A stretch of 64,000 bases of DNA from Desulfamplus magnetovallimortis (lineage in GTDB: Bacteria; Desulfobacterota; Desulfobacteria; Desulfobacterales; Desulfobacteraceae), in contig NZ_LT828541.1 of assembly GCF_900170035.1 (NCBI RefSeq), positions 36,987-100,986 of the forward strand, in the 5' to 3' direction. Under the pieces are notes generated by a model. It was not told the origin of the DNA, made no database searches, and saw nothing but the letters and a program-made list of their open reading frames with translations. Below are positions 8,109-17,660 of this stretch, one piece after another. The first letter of the stretch is position 1. Each line of letters opens with the position of its first letter. The translations under genes were made by a program, and so were the position numbers.

Positions 8109-9026
8109 ATGCTTAAAACCAAAAAATTCAGTAATATGAATGTCACCACCGCCAAAAAACTTTTCGATAATATTTCCATGTGGAAAAAGGGTGGACAGAG
8201 AGCTCCGCACAAACCACTGCTTATCCTGCTTACTATTGCACATTGCATCGAAAGTAAAAACAGGTTTATCAGCTTTTCCGATATAGATCAAAAACTGAAA
8301 CAACTTCTTATAGAGTTTGGCCCTGCAAGAAAAAGCTATCATACTCAATACCCTTTCTGGCGACTACAACATGATGGGCTTTGGGAGCTGACAAACACAA
8401 GCTCTTTTGCCGGTAAAATCGGCAAAGGAGATGCTAAAAAAAGCGATCTTGTCAAATTTGATGTACATGGTGGATTTTCTCAGGATGTATATGAATTCCT
8501 GATGTCAAACCAAGATCAAATACCAATAATCGTCTCATCCATATTGGACAAAAATTTTCCATCCTCAATACATGAAGATATTTTGCTGGCAATCGGGCTT
8601 GACCTTGAGTCTGACTTCAGCACAAAAAAACGCCGTGATCCCAACTTCAGGGAAAAAATACTGAATGCTTATGAATATCAGTGCGCTGTCTGCGGATTTA
8701 ACGTAAGAGTCGGCAATTCTATTGTAGCACTTGAAGCTGCCCACATTAAATGGCATCAAGCAGGAGGTCCTGACAGTGAAGAGAATGGAATTGCATTATG
8801 CGCTCTGCATCATAAACTTTTTGACAGAGGGGCTTTCACTCTGTCCAATGATATGAAAATCATGGTCTCGGACAGGGCATACGGTACAAAGGGGTTTAAT
8901 GAATGGCTGATGGCTTTTCATGGAAAAAGAATAACTGATCCCCAGAGACCTTCGTTTTTTCCTGAACCTCGATTTCTCTCATGGCATGTAAAAGAAGTCT
9001 TTCAAGGCTATGAAAGGCACCATTAA
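8109..9026 (+). CDS. Phosphorothioated-DNA-binding HNH restriction endonuclease (type IV, SBD-HNH)
   Basis: Protein of 305 residues. The N-terminal half matches the sulfur-binding domain of ScoMcrA/SprMcrA-type enzymes: RAPHKPLLILLTIAH (31-45) and the YPFWRL loop (81-86). The C-terminal half is an HNH nuclease: zinc cysteines C192 and C195 (CAVC), catalytic-region H212, N226 and H235, with C231. By family knowledge such proteins cut DNA carrying phosphorothioate linkages. No dnd modification genes are in the window, as expected for a solitary type IV defence gene. The start could also be the internal Met at 8136. Confidence 0.85.
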   Translation: MLKTKKFSNMNVTTAKKLFDNISMWKKGGQRAPHKPLLILLTIAHCIESKNRFISFSDIDQKLKQLLIEFGPARKSYHTQYPFWRLQHDGLWELTNTSSFAGKIGKGDAKKSDLVKFDVHGGFSQDVYEFLMSNQDQIPIIVSSILDKNFPSSIHEDILLAIGLDLESDFSTKKRRDPNFREKILNAYEYQCAVCGFNVRVGNSIVALEAAHIKWHQAGGPDSEENGIALCALHHKLFDRGAFTLSNDMKIMVSDRAYGTKGFNEWLMAFHGKRITDPQRPSFFPEPRFLSWHVKEVFQGYERHH

Positions 9027-9148
9027 AAATTGCCTGGATAAAAACATCCTCCCACATCCCCTCAAAAAAACAACACCCCTGACATTTATGCGAAAAACTT
9101 GACAATATCACCAGATTAGGCCAAACATAAATTTTTACTACACAACTC

Positions 9149-12100
9149 ATGATGACCAGCCCCAAGCTTTTCTGGAGAACACAATTGCTTATAAAACATA
9201 ACTACACCCCCGAATATTCAGCAACCTTTTATCAAAGAGTGCCTGTTATAATTATTACATGGATTATGTTTTCCATCTTGTTTCAGACAACGGCATTTTG
9301 TAAAAACAGTCTGGAAACAGTCACGCTTCAGCTTGCCTGGAAACACCAGTTCCAGTTTGCTGGATACTATGCAGCACTACATAAAGGCTACTATGAGGTC
9401 GCAGGTCTTGATGTAAAAATCAATGAAGGAGGAGAAGGTAAATTTGCCAGGGAAGAGGTTTTAAGCAACAGAGCACAATATGGTATTGCCGGAGCAGAGC
9501 TTCTTCTGCACAAAGCTGAAGGGGAGCCGTTTGTGGTTCTTGCGCCTATTTTTCAGCATTCACCCTCGGTTTTGATTACACGGGCGGATTCCGGTATATC
9601 CAATCCCCAGCAGCTTATCGGCAAACGGGTAATGATGCTTCCGGAAAACAAGGATGCCGATATTCTTGCTGTTCTCTTAAACGAAAATGTCTCCTTGGAT
9701 AGCATAGAGCGCCTTGACCAGTCCTATAACATAAATGATCTTATTGAAGGCAAAACAGATGCTGTAACTGCATATCTGACTAATGAACCGTGGCATATGC
9801 AGCAACTTGGTGTTAGAGCCAACATAATAAGACCATCCACATATGGTGTCGATTTTTACAGTGACTGCCTCTTTACAACCGACAGTGAAGCAAAAAAACA
9901 TCCAGAACGGGTAAGGTCATTTTTGACAGCTTCCATTAAGGGATGGGAATATGCCATGCAGCACACAGAGGAGCTTGTTGATATCATTATCCTGGAATAT
10001 GGAGTTTCAAAGACAAGGGAACATTTGCTTTTTGAGGCCGAAGCCATAAGAGGAATCATGCTGCCTGATCTAATTGAAATCGGGCACATGAACCCTGGAC
10101 GATGGAGACACATTGCAAACACATATGCCAGACTTGGCATGCTGCAACCTTCGTATCCCATAGATGAATTTATTTACAATCTCAACCCTGAAAACGATTA
10201 CAGATGGATGCGATGGGCTCTTATCTTCCTTGCCCCTGCTACCATTATTTTTACAGTTATTTCAATATCTCTTCTCTACCTCACAAAAAAGCTCCAAAAG
10301 GAGATTAAAGAGAGAAAAAAGGTGGAAAATGCTTACAGAGAATCACGACGGGAGATTTCAACCCTTCTTGCCAACCTGCCGGGCATTGCTTTTAGATGTA
10401 AAAATAAGGAAAATCAATGGACAATGGTCTATATAAGCGAGGGTGTATATTCATTGACAGGATACACCCCTGATGAACTGATCAACAGTGATGTGATGAC
10501 ATTCAAGGAGATTATCCATCCTGATGATCGTAAAATGGTCGGAAAACACATAACCAGCGCAATTGAACAGCAGTTACCCTATGAACTTGAATATAGAATA
10601 ATAACAAAAGACAATAAAGAAAAGAACCTGTTTGAAAAGGGTATTCAAATATTTTCGGATACAGGGGAACCTATGTTTATTGAAGGGTTTATTTCCGATA
10701 TCACACAGAGGGTACTTGACCAGAAGGAGAAAACCAGCCTTGAGATTCAGCTTCATCAATCTCGCAAAATGGAATCAATAGGAACCCTTGCAGGTGGAAT
10801 CGCACATGATTTCAACAATATAATGGGCATTATTCTTGGTAATGCAGAGCTTGCCATGATGAACATATACCCACATAGCTATCTGGATAGCACAAGAAAC
10901 AACAAAAATGATATTGATGGCAGAAAATCCTTTCAAAAGAGTACCTTCGGCTCTTCTGATATTGACACAAACCAACTTCAACACTACCATGAAGAGAGCA
11001 ACCGAGATTATCTTTATGAAATACACACAATAGAACAGAACCTCAACGAGATTAAAACAGCCTGTCTCAGGGCAAAGGAAGTTGTGCGTCAGCTTCTTGA
11101 CTTTGCAAGAAAGTCAGATCCAATACAAATAGAGATCCAACTCAATTCAGTTATTACTGATGCCCTTAAGCTCCTGAGATCATCACTTCCTGCAACAATT
11201 GATATAAAATTCAATCTTGCAGAAAAATCTCCGACCATTCTTGCAGATCCTACTCAGATGAGCCAGATCATAATCAACCTGTGTGCCAATGCCACCCATG
11301 CAATGCCGGATGGTGGTCTTCTTCAGATAATCTCCGGCAGCGTCAACCTTGAACACAAAAGCCATTTTAAAAAGAGCATGGAGAAAGGAGAGGAGAAAAA
11401 CGACAAACAGCTAACAAGAAAAAATATTGCTGAAATGTTTCGTGATCTTCCGGAACAAAAGTATGCTATACTCATAATAAAGGACACCGGACACGGCATT
11501 TCAGAGGAAAATATAGACCGTATTTTTGACCCATACTTCACAACCAAGCCTGTGAACGAGGGTTCAGGATTTGGTCTGGCTGTGGTACATGGAATAGTAC
11601 GCCAGCATAAGGGCGGAATTTCAGTTGCAAGCAGGGAGGGTGAAGGGAGTACTTTCACGATACTTTTACCTTTAGCAGAGCCAACCATTGAGCATAACAT
11701 AGAGCCTGAAATCTACATGGCAAATGAAAAAAGAGCAGAAAAAAAAGATTTTAGTGAAGGCAACAGTGAAAATGTTACAATCCTTTTTGTTGATGATGAG
11801 GCTTCCATTGCAGAGATTGGAAAAGAGGTACTTGAAAGGAGCGGTTACACAGTAACAACAAAAACAGACCCCCTTGAAGCTCTTGAAAAATTTAGGGAAA
11901 ATCCTGATGGATTTGATCTTCTGATAACAGATATGGCCATGCCAGGAATGTCCGGCAATCAGCTTATATCTGCCATACAAAAAATCAGACCTGAATTGCC
12001 TGTAATTTTAAGTACAGGATATGCAAGCGGCAGCCAAGATGAGAAAAAGGGGAAATTTCATAAGGATATTGATGCCTTTCTCTCAAAACCCCATGAGTTT

Positions 12101-12151
12101 CATGAATTAATAAAAACAGTGCAGAGGGTTATAAGCAGCAAGCGGATATGA
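9149..12151 (+). CDS. Hybrid sensor histidine kinase with NMT1/THI5-like sensor
   Basis: Membrane protein of 1000 residues. Order: signal anchor (about 30-50), a periplasmic NMT1/THI5-like solute-binding domain (about 55-330, WKHQFQFAGYYAALHKGYYE), a membrane segment (about 355-377), a PAS domain (about 395-520), HisKA with phospho-His553 (GGIAHDFNN), HATPase (NLCANATHAM; DTGHGI; GSGFGLAVVHG) and a C-terminal receiver with D928. The hairpin between the two HisKA helices is about 45 residues longer than usual (MMNIYPHSY to NRDYLYE). The sensor resembles thiamine-precursor or aromatic-sulfonate binding proteins, so a small heteroatom-rich ligand is possible. The start ATGATG lacks a clear ribosome site. 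Confidence 0.92.
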   Translation: MMTSPKLFWRTQLLIKHNYTPEYSATFYQRVPVIIITWIMFSILFQTTAFCKNSLETVTLQLAWKHQFQFAGYYAALHKGYYEVAGLDVKINEGGEGKFAREEVLSNRAQYGIAGAELLLHKAEGEPFVVLAPIFQHSPSVLITRADSGISNPQQLIGKRVMMLPENKDADILAVLLNENVSLDSIERLDQSYNINDLIEGKTDAVTAYLTNEPWHMQQLGVRANIIRPSTYGVDFYSDCLFTTDSEAKKHPERVRSFLTASIKGWEYAMQHTEELVDIIILEYGVSKTREHLLFEAEAIRGIMLPDLIEIGHMNPGRWRHIANTYARLGMLQPSYPIDEFIYNLNPENDYRWMRWALIFLAPATIIFTVISISLLYLTKKLQKEIKERKKVENAYRESRREISTLLANLPGIAFRCKNKENQWTMVYISEGVYSLTGYTPDELINSDVMTFKEIIHPDDRKMVGKHITSAIEQQLPYELEYRIITKDNKEKNLFEKGIQIFSDTGEPMFIEGFISDITQRVLDQKEKTSLEIQLHQSRKMESIGTLAGGIAHDFNNIMGIILGNAELAMMNIYPHSYLDSTRNNKNDIDGRKSFQKSTFGSSDIDTNQLQHYHEESNRDYLYEIHTIEQNLNEIKTACLRAKEVVRQLLDFARKSDPIQIEIQLNSVITDALKLLRSSLPATIDIKFNLAEKSPTILADPTQMSQIIINLCANATHAMPDGGLLQIISGSVNLEHKSHFKKSMEKGEEKNDKQLTRKNIAEMFRDLPEQKYAILIIKDTGHGISEENIDRIFDPYFTTKPVNEGSGFGLAVVHGIVRQHKGGISVASREGEGSTFTILLPLAEPTIEHNIEPEIYMANEKRAEKKDFSEGNSENVTILFVDDEASIAEIGKEVLERSGYTVTTKTDPLEALEKFRENPDGFDLLITDMAMPGMSGNQLISAIQKIRPELPVILSTGYASGSQDEKKGKFHKDIDAFLSKPHEFHELIKTVQRVISSKRI

Positions 12152-12184
12152 TTGAACAGTGAGGGATGCAACAAAGAATGAAAG

Positions 12185-12282
12185 TATAGTATTCCAGATA
12201 ATTAAATTGACAATTAAAAAGCCTAACTATCTGTTATATAAATAAATTTTTGAGTAAAAAAATATTTTTCTGGAAATCTATA
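12185..12282 (+). mobile_element. Family B element, copy B2 (diverged)
   Basis: Ends TATAGTATTCCAGAT and CTGGAAATCTATA are terminal inverted repeats shared with 2261-2362 and 29611-29713. The internal GGGCAACC hairpin of the other copies is missing. Confidence 0.6.
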
Positions 12283-12348
12283 GTGCCTCTTCAAGTTTAA
12301 ACTGACGGGATATTTGCAAGATCCACATCCGCCCCCAATATGGATTAT

Positions 12349-12675
12349 CTACTCTTCAGCAAGTTGTGCCATTACATCAAGAATTTTTTTCAGCTTTTCC
12401 TGGTTCATCTCATTTAGATCAACAAATTCGCAACCTGCGTCAAAATCAACAAGCTGCATGGAGCGATTTGGGCCAACCCATTTTATGCGGGCTTTTTCCT
12501 TCATGGAAAACTCTTTAAGGTCCATATCACAATCCCTGCAACCAAGGACAATCTCAGCATCAATCTCCTTGCCAGGCTCAATCTCCCTTGCTGCTGAAAA
12601 ACCAAAACCCTTAACGGAGATATCCTTTATGATGCCCATGTGCTCCCTGTCATCATATTCAAAGCGAAAAATCAA
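12349..12675 (-). CDS. PilZ domain protein, apparent 5' frameshift at an A9 tract
   Basis: Predicted c-di-GMP receptor domain. The frame open here encodes 108 residues, beginning at a TTG with no ribosome site. It holds the PilZ motif DISVKGFGF and the strand ARIKWVGPNRSM, but not the N-terminal Arg motif. That missing part (KYKRIAERLGIKL) is encoded upstream in this frame, while the only good start (ATG at 12743, with AGGAGA nine bases before it) is in another frame. The two join if the run of nine A at 12709-12717 (plus strand T) is read as ten. So the real product probably starts MVALLDFF. This could be a sequence error, a mutation or transcriptional slippage. Confidence 0.75.
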   Translation of the reverse strand: MIFRFEYDDREHMGIIKDISVKGFGFSAAREIEPGKEIDAEIVLGCRDCDMDLKEFSMKEKARIKWVGPNRSMQLVDFDAGCEFVDLNEMNQEKLKKILDVMAQLAEE

Positions 12676-12823
12676 TTTGATACCAAGGCGCTCGGCAATT
12701 CGCTTGTATTTTTTTTTCTGAAGAAATCCAGCAAGGCAACCATTGTCAATTTTCTCCTGTTCTGTAAGATTTTGTTCAGATACTTAAATGACCATCATAA
12801 AGAGAATAAATACATATGACTTA

Positions 12824-13091
12824 CTCAAAATCGACATCTTAGTGTTTTTTCAGCAATTATTGAATTTGTCTGAATCAGGATAACCAAGATGGGATAGGAT
12901 GTTCAGGGTAGATAATCCTGCCTTATGGAATTGATTTTTAATAACTTGCCCATTCATCTCGCCCCCAGCCACATTTTACAGACTTGGGAGGGGGAGTTTG
13001 GGTACGTTAATTAAACCCAATTACTATCCTGTTAATCTTGATTCAAAAAGTTTTGACAAGGCTTCCAAGATCATAAGGTATCGACTTTGAG
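12824..13091 (+). mobile_element. Family A element, copy A2, interrupted by a family E insertion
   Basis: Outer ends CTCAAAATCGACATC and TCGACTTTGAG match the other A copies. Flanks are GACTTA and GAATTA (one mismatch). Between gataatcctgccttat and cctgttaatcttg, where other copies are continuous, about 101 bp (12927-13027) are inserted, including the family E hairpin CCCCCAGCC...GGGAGGGGGAG. Confidence 0.75.
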
Positions 13092-13219
13092 GAATTATGT
13101 AATGGCATTCTAATGAAGTCAAGGGAATTATCATTGACTGTTTTCTTGACACTCACGCCTTTTTTGGGATAAACATTGTCATCTAAAGGATTCAAACCCA
13201 ATAATATCAAGGAGTGGAC

Positions 13220-16192
13220 GTGAACAAGCAATATCGTTTTTTACTTTTGATCATTGTAATTATCATAGTATTGAGTATCATAAGCTCATTGATTGTAAAA
13301 AATGCATGGTTCAAAATATCAGAGGATGATATCTCATATATTGGACTTGTTGCACCTTTTTCCGGTGTCGGAGCCGGAATAGGTTCGTCAATGGAAAAGG
13401 GAATCAATCTTTTTGTTGACGAATTCAACCAGGCACAGATATTCCAGAACAGAATACTTAAAGTTGTCCAGCTTGATGACCAGCACACACCGGAAGGTGT
13501 TGAAGCTGCTGCCCGGGATCTCATAGAGCGCAGCGAAATACTTGCACTGATAGGCCATATAAGCTCTGATGCTGCTTCCACTGCTTCAAATGCCTTTCAA
13601 AATACAGATATGACAATGATCAATACCTCCTCCATTGAGGCGGGCATATCAAATAGTCACCCATGGCTCTACTCCAGCGTATTCAACGCAACAAGGCAAA
13701 CTGGTTTTATTGCAAACTATGTCCGCAATGTCCTTGGCAAAAAAATCATAACCATCATACATTCAGATTCCGGCAGCGGCAGGGAGATGGAAAAACAGTT
13801 CTCGGCAATCTATGCAAGATTTGGAACCAAAATCCATTACACACATGAGTTCAGGCAGGAGTATCCGAAAGCTTCCATTGCCTCTATAATAGAAGAGATC
13901 CGTGATAAAAAAGATCTGGGAACCATCTTTTTTGCAGGGGATGCCTCCTCTGCTGCCCATTTTGTGGTGCAGGCAAGGGATGCTGGAATAAAAAGCCTAA
14001 TTGTGGGAACAGATGCACTTGCCACAACAGGATTTACAGAAGCTGTGGCTTCGCTGATAAAGGATAAAGAGAGCCTTCCTTCCTATACTGACAGTATGAT
14101 AGTCTCTGTTCCCCTTCTTTATGATACAGCCGGAAGTGAAGCCCAACAGTTCAAAAATCTGTTTCTTGAAAAATACGGCTCAGATCCTGACTGGATTGCA
14201 GCCTATGCCTATGATGCTGTACGTCTTGTGATTCGGGGAATCATTGCACAGAAGAGTGACAAAAATGAGCCACTGGATTTTTCAGTTGCAGCCTGCCGCA
14301 AAAGCATAAAAAAATACCTTGACAGCCTTACCACTCCAAAAACAGCCATGGAAGGAATTACAGGAAAAACATTTTTCCCTCCATCCGGAAGCAAGCAGCT
14401 TCGTTCGGTTCAGGTGGGTATATACAACGGCCGCAATATAATTGCAGCACCGACACAGTTACAGCCCCTTGGTCCAAACAGCTCTGTCAACTACTTTGAA
14501 GAGCTTAAAAACGGCAGAATGCTCTATGTAAATGACCGTTTCATGTACAAAACAAATGTAATCTACACAGGCATTGAACTTCACAACATTACTGACCTTA
14601 AAATGGATGAAAATCAGGTAATACTTGATTTTTCAATATGGTTCCGCTACCAGGGCAAGTTTAATCCGGCAGATATTGATATTCTCAATGCTGTTGAGGA
14701 GATAAAACTTGAAGAGCCAATTGAAACAAGCCAGAATAAAGAGATCTCCTTTAGAAGATACAGGGTAAAGGCACCCTTTTTTATAGATTTTATGGACAAA
14801 AAACTTCCCTACGGACAGCACGTTATGGGGCTATCCTTTCACCATCAGAACCTGAATCGCAACAACGTTGTATATGTTGTTGATGTACTTGGAATGGAGT
14901 TTGATAAGGGCATCACACTAAAACAGCAGCTTTTACAAAGACGTGCCTTAAGTCCAACCTCAGGATGGCGAATTGACCAGGCATCCCTTTCCCAAAGTAT
15001 GTTTACAACATCCACGCTTGGAAGCCCTGCATATGTAGGTTATGGAACAACCGAACCTGAATTTTCAAAAATTGATTACGCTGCTATTTTCAGTGAGGAC
15101 AGAATTGATTTCCGCTCTCTTGTGAATGCAGAGTACCTTATTTATATAGGCATCTTCGGAATAATAGGCAGCCTTGCCGCAAGATTGATGGACAGGCGGC
15201 TTCACGGCTTTTTCTGGCGGACATCCTCCTGGCTAATGCGCCTTGCATTCTGGCCTCCACTGCTTCTCTCATTTGGTAATCTCATTGTAAACAGCGCCAT
15301 CAACAATGATGTCTCCATCCACTACATACAGCAGATAATAATGTATTACGACATGTGCTGGTGGATTATGCCTGCGGGCCTTGTTGTAATTGCACTGGAA
15401 AGATTCCTGTGGGTACCCCTTGAAGATAGAACCAAACGAAAAGTTCCTAATCTGATCCGCCATTTTACAGCAGCTCTTGTATTTACATTTGCATTCTGCG
15501 GTATTGTTGCATTTGTATGGGAGCAGACACTTACAAGTCTGCTTGCCACAAGCGGTCTCTTCGCCATGATCGTCGGTCTTGCTGTACAGGGAAACATTGC
15601 CAATGTCTTTTCAGGTATCATCATAAACCTTGAACGACCATTTTCCGTGGGGGACTGGATAAAAATCAACGAGATAGACTCGGTAAATGTTGTTGATATG
15701 ACATGGCGTACAATAAGGCTTGAGACACTTACCCAGCACGTTGTTTCAATTCCCAATGGAAAAGTGGCAGATTCTGTTGTGGTCAACTACTCAAGAAAAG
15801 AGAGCCTCAGAATAGATGTATTCCTGCATGTTTCGCCAAAGCATAAACCATCGGTTATCAACAAGCATATAAAAGAGGCCATAGCCGACATTGAGGGCAT
15901 CAACAAGGTAAAGGCTCCTGTAAATGTGATTATGGGAATCAAACCTGTTGTCAATAAATGGGTGGCCGAATATGTCATACGCTTCTGGGTCACGGACTGG
16001 AAACAGCAGTTTGGCATAAAGGGCAACATATGGAATGCTCTCTGGGAGCGTTTTACAGCAGAAGGAATATCCTTTAATGCAGTGGAAGATCCCCTCGCTC
16101 TGCCTGAAACTTTGCAAAAAGAGGCAAAAGGACTTCCGCCGGCTGACAGCTCTTCTCAAACCGGAGCTGCTCCTGATCTTGCAAAAGCATGA
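13220..16192 (+). CDS. LivK-like receptor fused to MscS mechanosensitive channel
   Basis: Membrane protein of 990 residues with an unusual fusion. Residues 5-27 are a membrane anchor. About 35-410 is a Peripla_BP_6 fold like branched-chain amino acid receptors (GLVAPFSGVGAGIGSSMEKG; LIGHISSDAASTAS). About 420-610 is a beta-rich domain of unknown type. Membrane helices follow from about 638. About 763-960 is a typical MscS pore helix and beta domain (VGLAVQGNIANVFSGIIINL, then ERPFSVGDWIKI, SIPNGKVADSVVVNYS). This suggests a channel gated or tuned by a periplasmic ligand (inference). Of two GTG codons I prefer 13220, since AAGGAG is five bases before it. tolC starts 35 bp downstream. Confidence 0.88.
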   Translation: MNKQYRFLLLIIVIIIVLSIISSLIVKNAWFKISEDDISYIGLVAPFSGVGAGIGSSMEKGINLFVDEFNQAQIFQNRILKVVQLDDQHTPEGVEAAARDLIERSEILALIGHISSDAASTASNAFQNTDMTMINTSSIEAGISNSHPWLYSSVFNATRQTGFIANYVRNVLGKKIITIIHSDSGSGREMEKQFSAIYARFGTKIHYTHEFRQEYPKASIASIIEEIRDKKDLGTIFFAGDASSAAHFVVQARDAGIKSLIVGTDALATTGFTEAVASLIKDKESLPSYTDSMIVSVPLLYDTAGSEAQQFKNLFLEKYGSDPDWIAAYAYDAVRLVIRGIIAQKSDKNEPLDFSVAACRKSIKKYLDSLTTPKTAMEGITGKTFFPPSGSKQLRSVQVGIYNGRNIIAAPTQLQPLGPNSSVNYFEELKNGRMLYVNDRFMYKTNVIYTGIELHNITDLKMDENQVILDFSIWFRYQGKFNPADIDILNAVEEIKLEEPIETSQNKEISFRRYRVKAPFFIDFMDKKLPYGQHVMGLSFHHQNLNRNNVVYVVDVLGMEFDKGITLKQQLLQRRALSPTSGWRIDQASLSQSMFTTSTLGSPAYVGYGTTEPEFSKIDYAAIFSEDRIDFRSLVNAEYLIYIGIFGIIGSLAARLMDRRLHGFFWRTSSWLMRLAFWPPLLLSFGNLIVNSAINNDVSIHYIQQIIMYYDMCWWIMPAGLVVIALERFLWVPLEDRTKRKVPNLIRHFTAALVFTFAFCGIVAFVWEQTLTSLLATSGLFAMIVGLAVQGNIANVFSGIIINLERPFSVGDWIKINEIDSVNVVDMTWRTIRLETLTQHVVSIPNGKVADSVVVNYSRKESLRIDVFLHVSPKHKPSVINKHIKEAIADIEGINKVKAPVNVIMGIKPVVNKWVAEYVIRFWVTDWKQQFGIKGNIWNALWERFTAEGISFNAVEDPLALPETLQKEAKGLPPADSSSQTGAAPDLAKA

Positions 16193-16227
16193 TCAATACC
16201 CTTAAATAGTTAAAGAACAATACATCT

Positions 16228-17568
16228 ATGAATTCCAGTAAACATAATATTATTATTTTCATTATAGTCTTATGCTGCCTGACTCTCTCCCTTATGGGCA
16301 TCTGCTTTGGGGAGTCTCTGGTATCCCTGCCGGAATTTCCCTCCGGCAACTCATATTTTTACGGGATTCTCAAACCTGTGATGGCAGAGCATGAAAGGAT
16401 CAAAACAGCGAAGGAGGCTGTTGAGCAATCCCGAGAACAGATACGCATAAGCTTTGGGGCACGGTACCCTACTTTGGATCTTACACTGGAAGCAGGAAGA
16501 GAAGATGAAATTGACAAGGAAGACCCTGAACACTACAATAATATAATACTTAAACTGAACCAGCTTCTGTGGGATTTTGGCAAAACAGATGCATCAATTG
16601 AGAGGGCACGAAGGGATCTTATTGACAAGGAGCTTAACCTTGCAAAGGTTACCCAGAAATTTATCCTTGATGCTGCCCTTGCATATCAGAAACTGCATCG
16701 CGCATACATGGTGCTTCAATTCTCCTTAGATTCCGAAGAGAACATCAGGCGCCAGACAGGTCTCGAAGAGATAAGGGTGGCAGAAGGTTCCGGATACACA
16801 ACAGATGTACTTCAGTCAAAATCCCAGCTTGCATCTGCCATTTCAAGGCGCCTTAAAAATGAGGGTGATTTTCGCATGGCAGAGAGCGAGTACATTGAAA
16901 TTTTTGGGACTCTGCCTGAAAACATCACAGCCATGTTCCCCCTTAATCCTGAAAGATGCGTTCCCATACCGGAAGATATTAAACCTGTACTTCAGGCAGC
17001 AATGGAAAAAAACCTTGATCTGCGACTTGCCAGGAATCGCATGGCAATGGCTGAAATTGACCTTAAAAGTGAAAAAAACAACGCACTTTTTCCTGATATC
17101 AATCTTACCCTGGAAACCTCGGCATCTGATAATTACAACAGCGTTTTTGGCTCCACCCGAGACTATAAGGCAATGGTCGCAATGACAAAAAACCTGAATC
17201 TTGGTTTTACTGAAAAAAACAAAATAAAGGCAGCAACACATAACCTTCTTCGTGAAAAATATCAGGTTGCAGACCAGGAGAAAACCATTGAAAAAGCTAC
17301 ACGCATGGCCTGGCATCGTCTCAAAACATCACAGGCCACAACCGAGACCTTGACAGAGCAGGCAAGGCTTACAGCAGGCTTTCTGGAACTTGCCAGAAAA
17401 GAGCGTGCACTTGGTAATCGCTCCCTTATGGATATCCTCTCCGGAGAGACATCCCTTATCAATGCAAGGGCTGACAGCTATGCTGCAAAAATAGATATAT
17501 CCCTTGCCATGTTCTCACTTATGGAGACAACAGGAGTACTCTCACTGGAGCTTTTCAATATCCAATAA
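16228..17568 (+). CDS. TolC family outer membrane efflux protein
   Basis: Outer membrane channel component of 446 residues with a signal peptide at residues 7-30 (NIIIFIIVLCCLTLSLMGIC) and two OEP-type halves of long helices (KEAVEQSREQIRISFGARYP; LNQLLWDFGKTDASIERAR; KNLNLGFTEKNKIKAA). It should form the trimeric tunnel for a tripartite exporter. It follows the MscS fusion by 35 bp; the ABC and HlyD partners lie 0.6 and 2.5 kb downstream on the same strand. Length and motif order fit type I secretion TolC proteins. Confidence 0.9.
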   Translation: MNSSKHNIIIFIIVLCCLTLSLMGICFGESLVSLPEFPSGNSYFYGILKPVMAEHERIKTAKEAVEQSREQIRISFGARYPTLDLTLEAGREDEIDKEDPEHYNNIILKLNQLLWDFGKTDASIERARRDLIDKELNLAKVTQKFILDAALAYQKLHRAYMVLQFSLDSEENIRRQTGLEEIRVAEGSGYTTDVLQSKSQLASAISRRLKNEGDFRMAESEYIEIFGTLPENITAMFPLNPERCVPIPEDIKPVLQAAMEKNLDLRLARNRMAMAEIDLKSEKNNALFPDINLTLETSASDNYNSVFGSTRDYKAMVAMTKNLNLGFTEKNKIKAATHNLLREKYQVADQEKTIEKATRMAWHRLKTSQATTETLTEQARLTAGFLELARKERALGNRSLMDILSGETSLINARADSYAAKIDISLAMFSLMETTGVLSLELFNIQ

Positions 17569-17660
17569 TGATTAGCCTGCAAAAAATCTGGTTTCAAAAG
17601 AATTTTCCAGTCATAAAAGACTTTTTTATGAGACCATAAAAACTTAAAAGATGAGATTAT

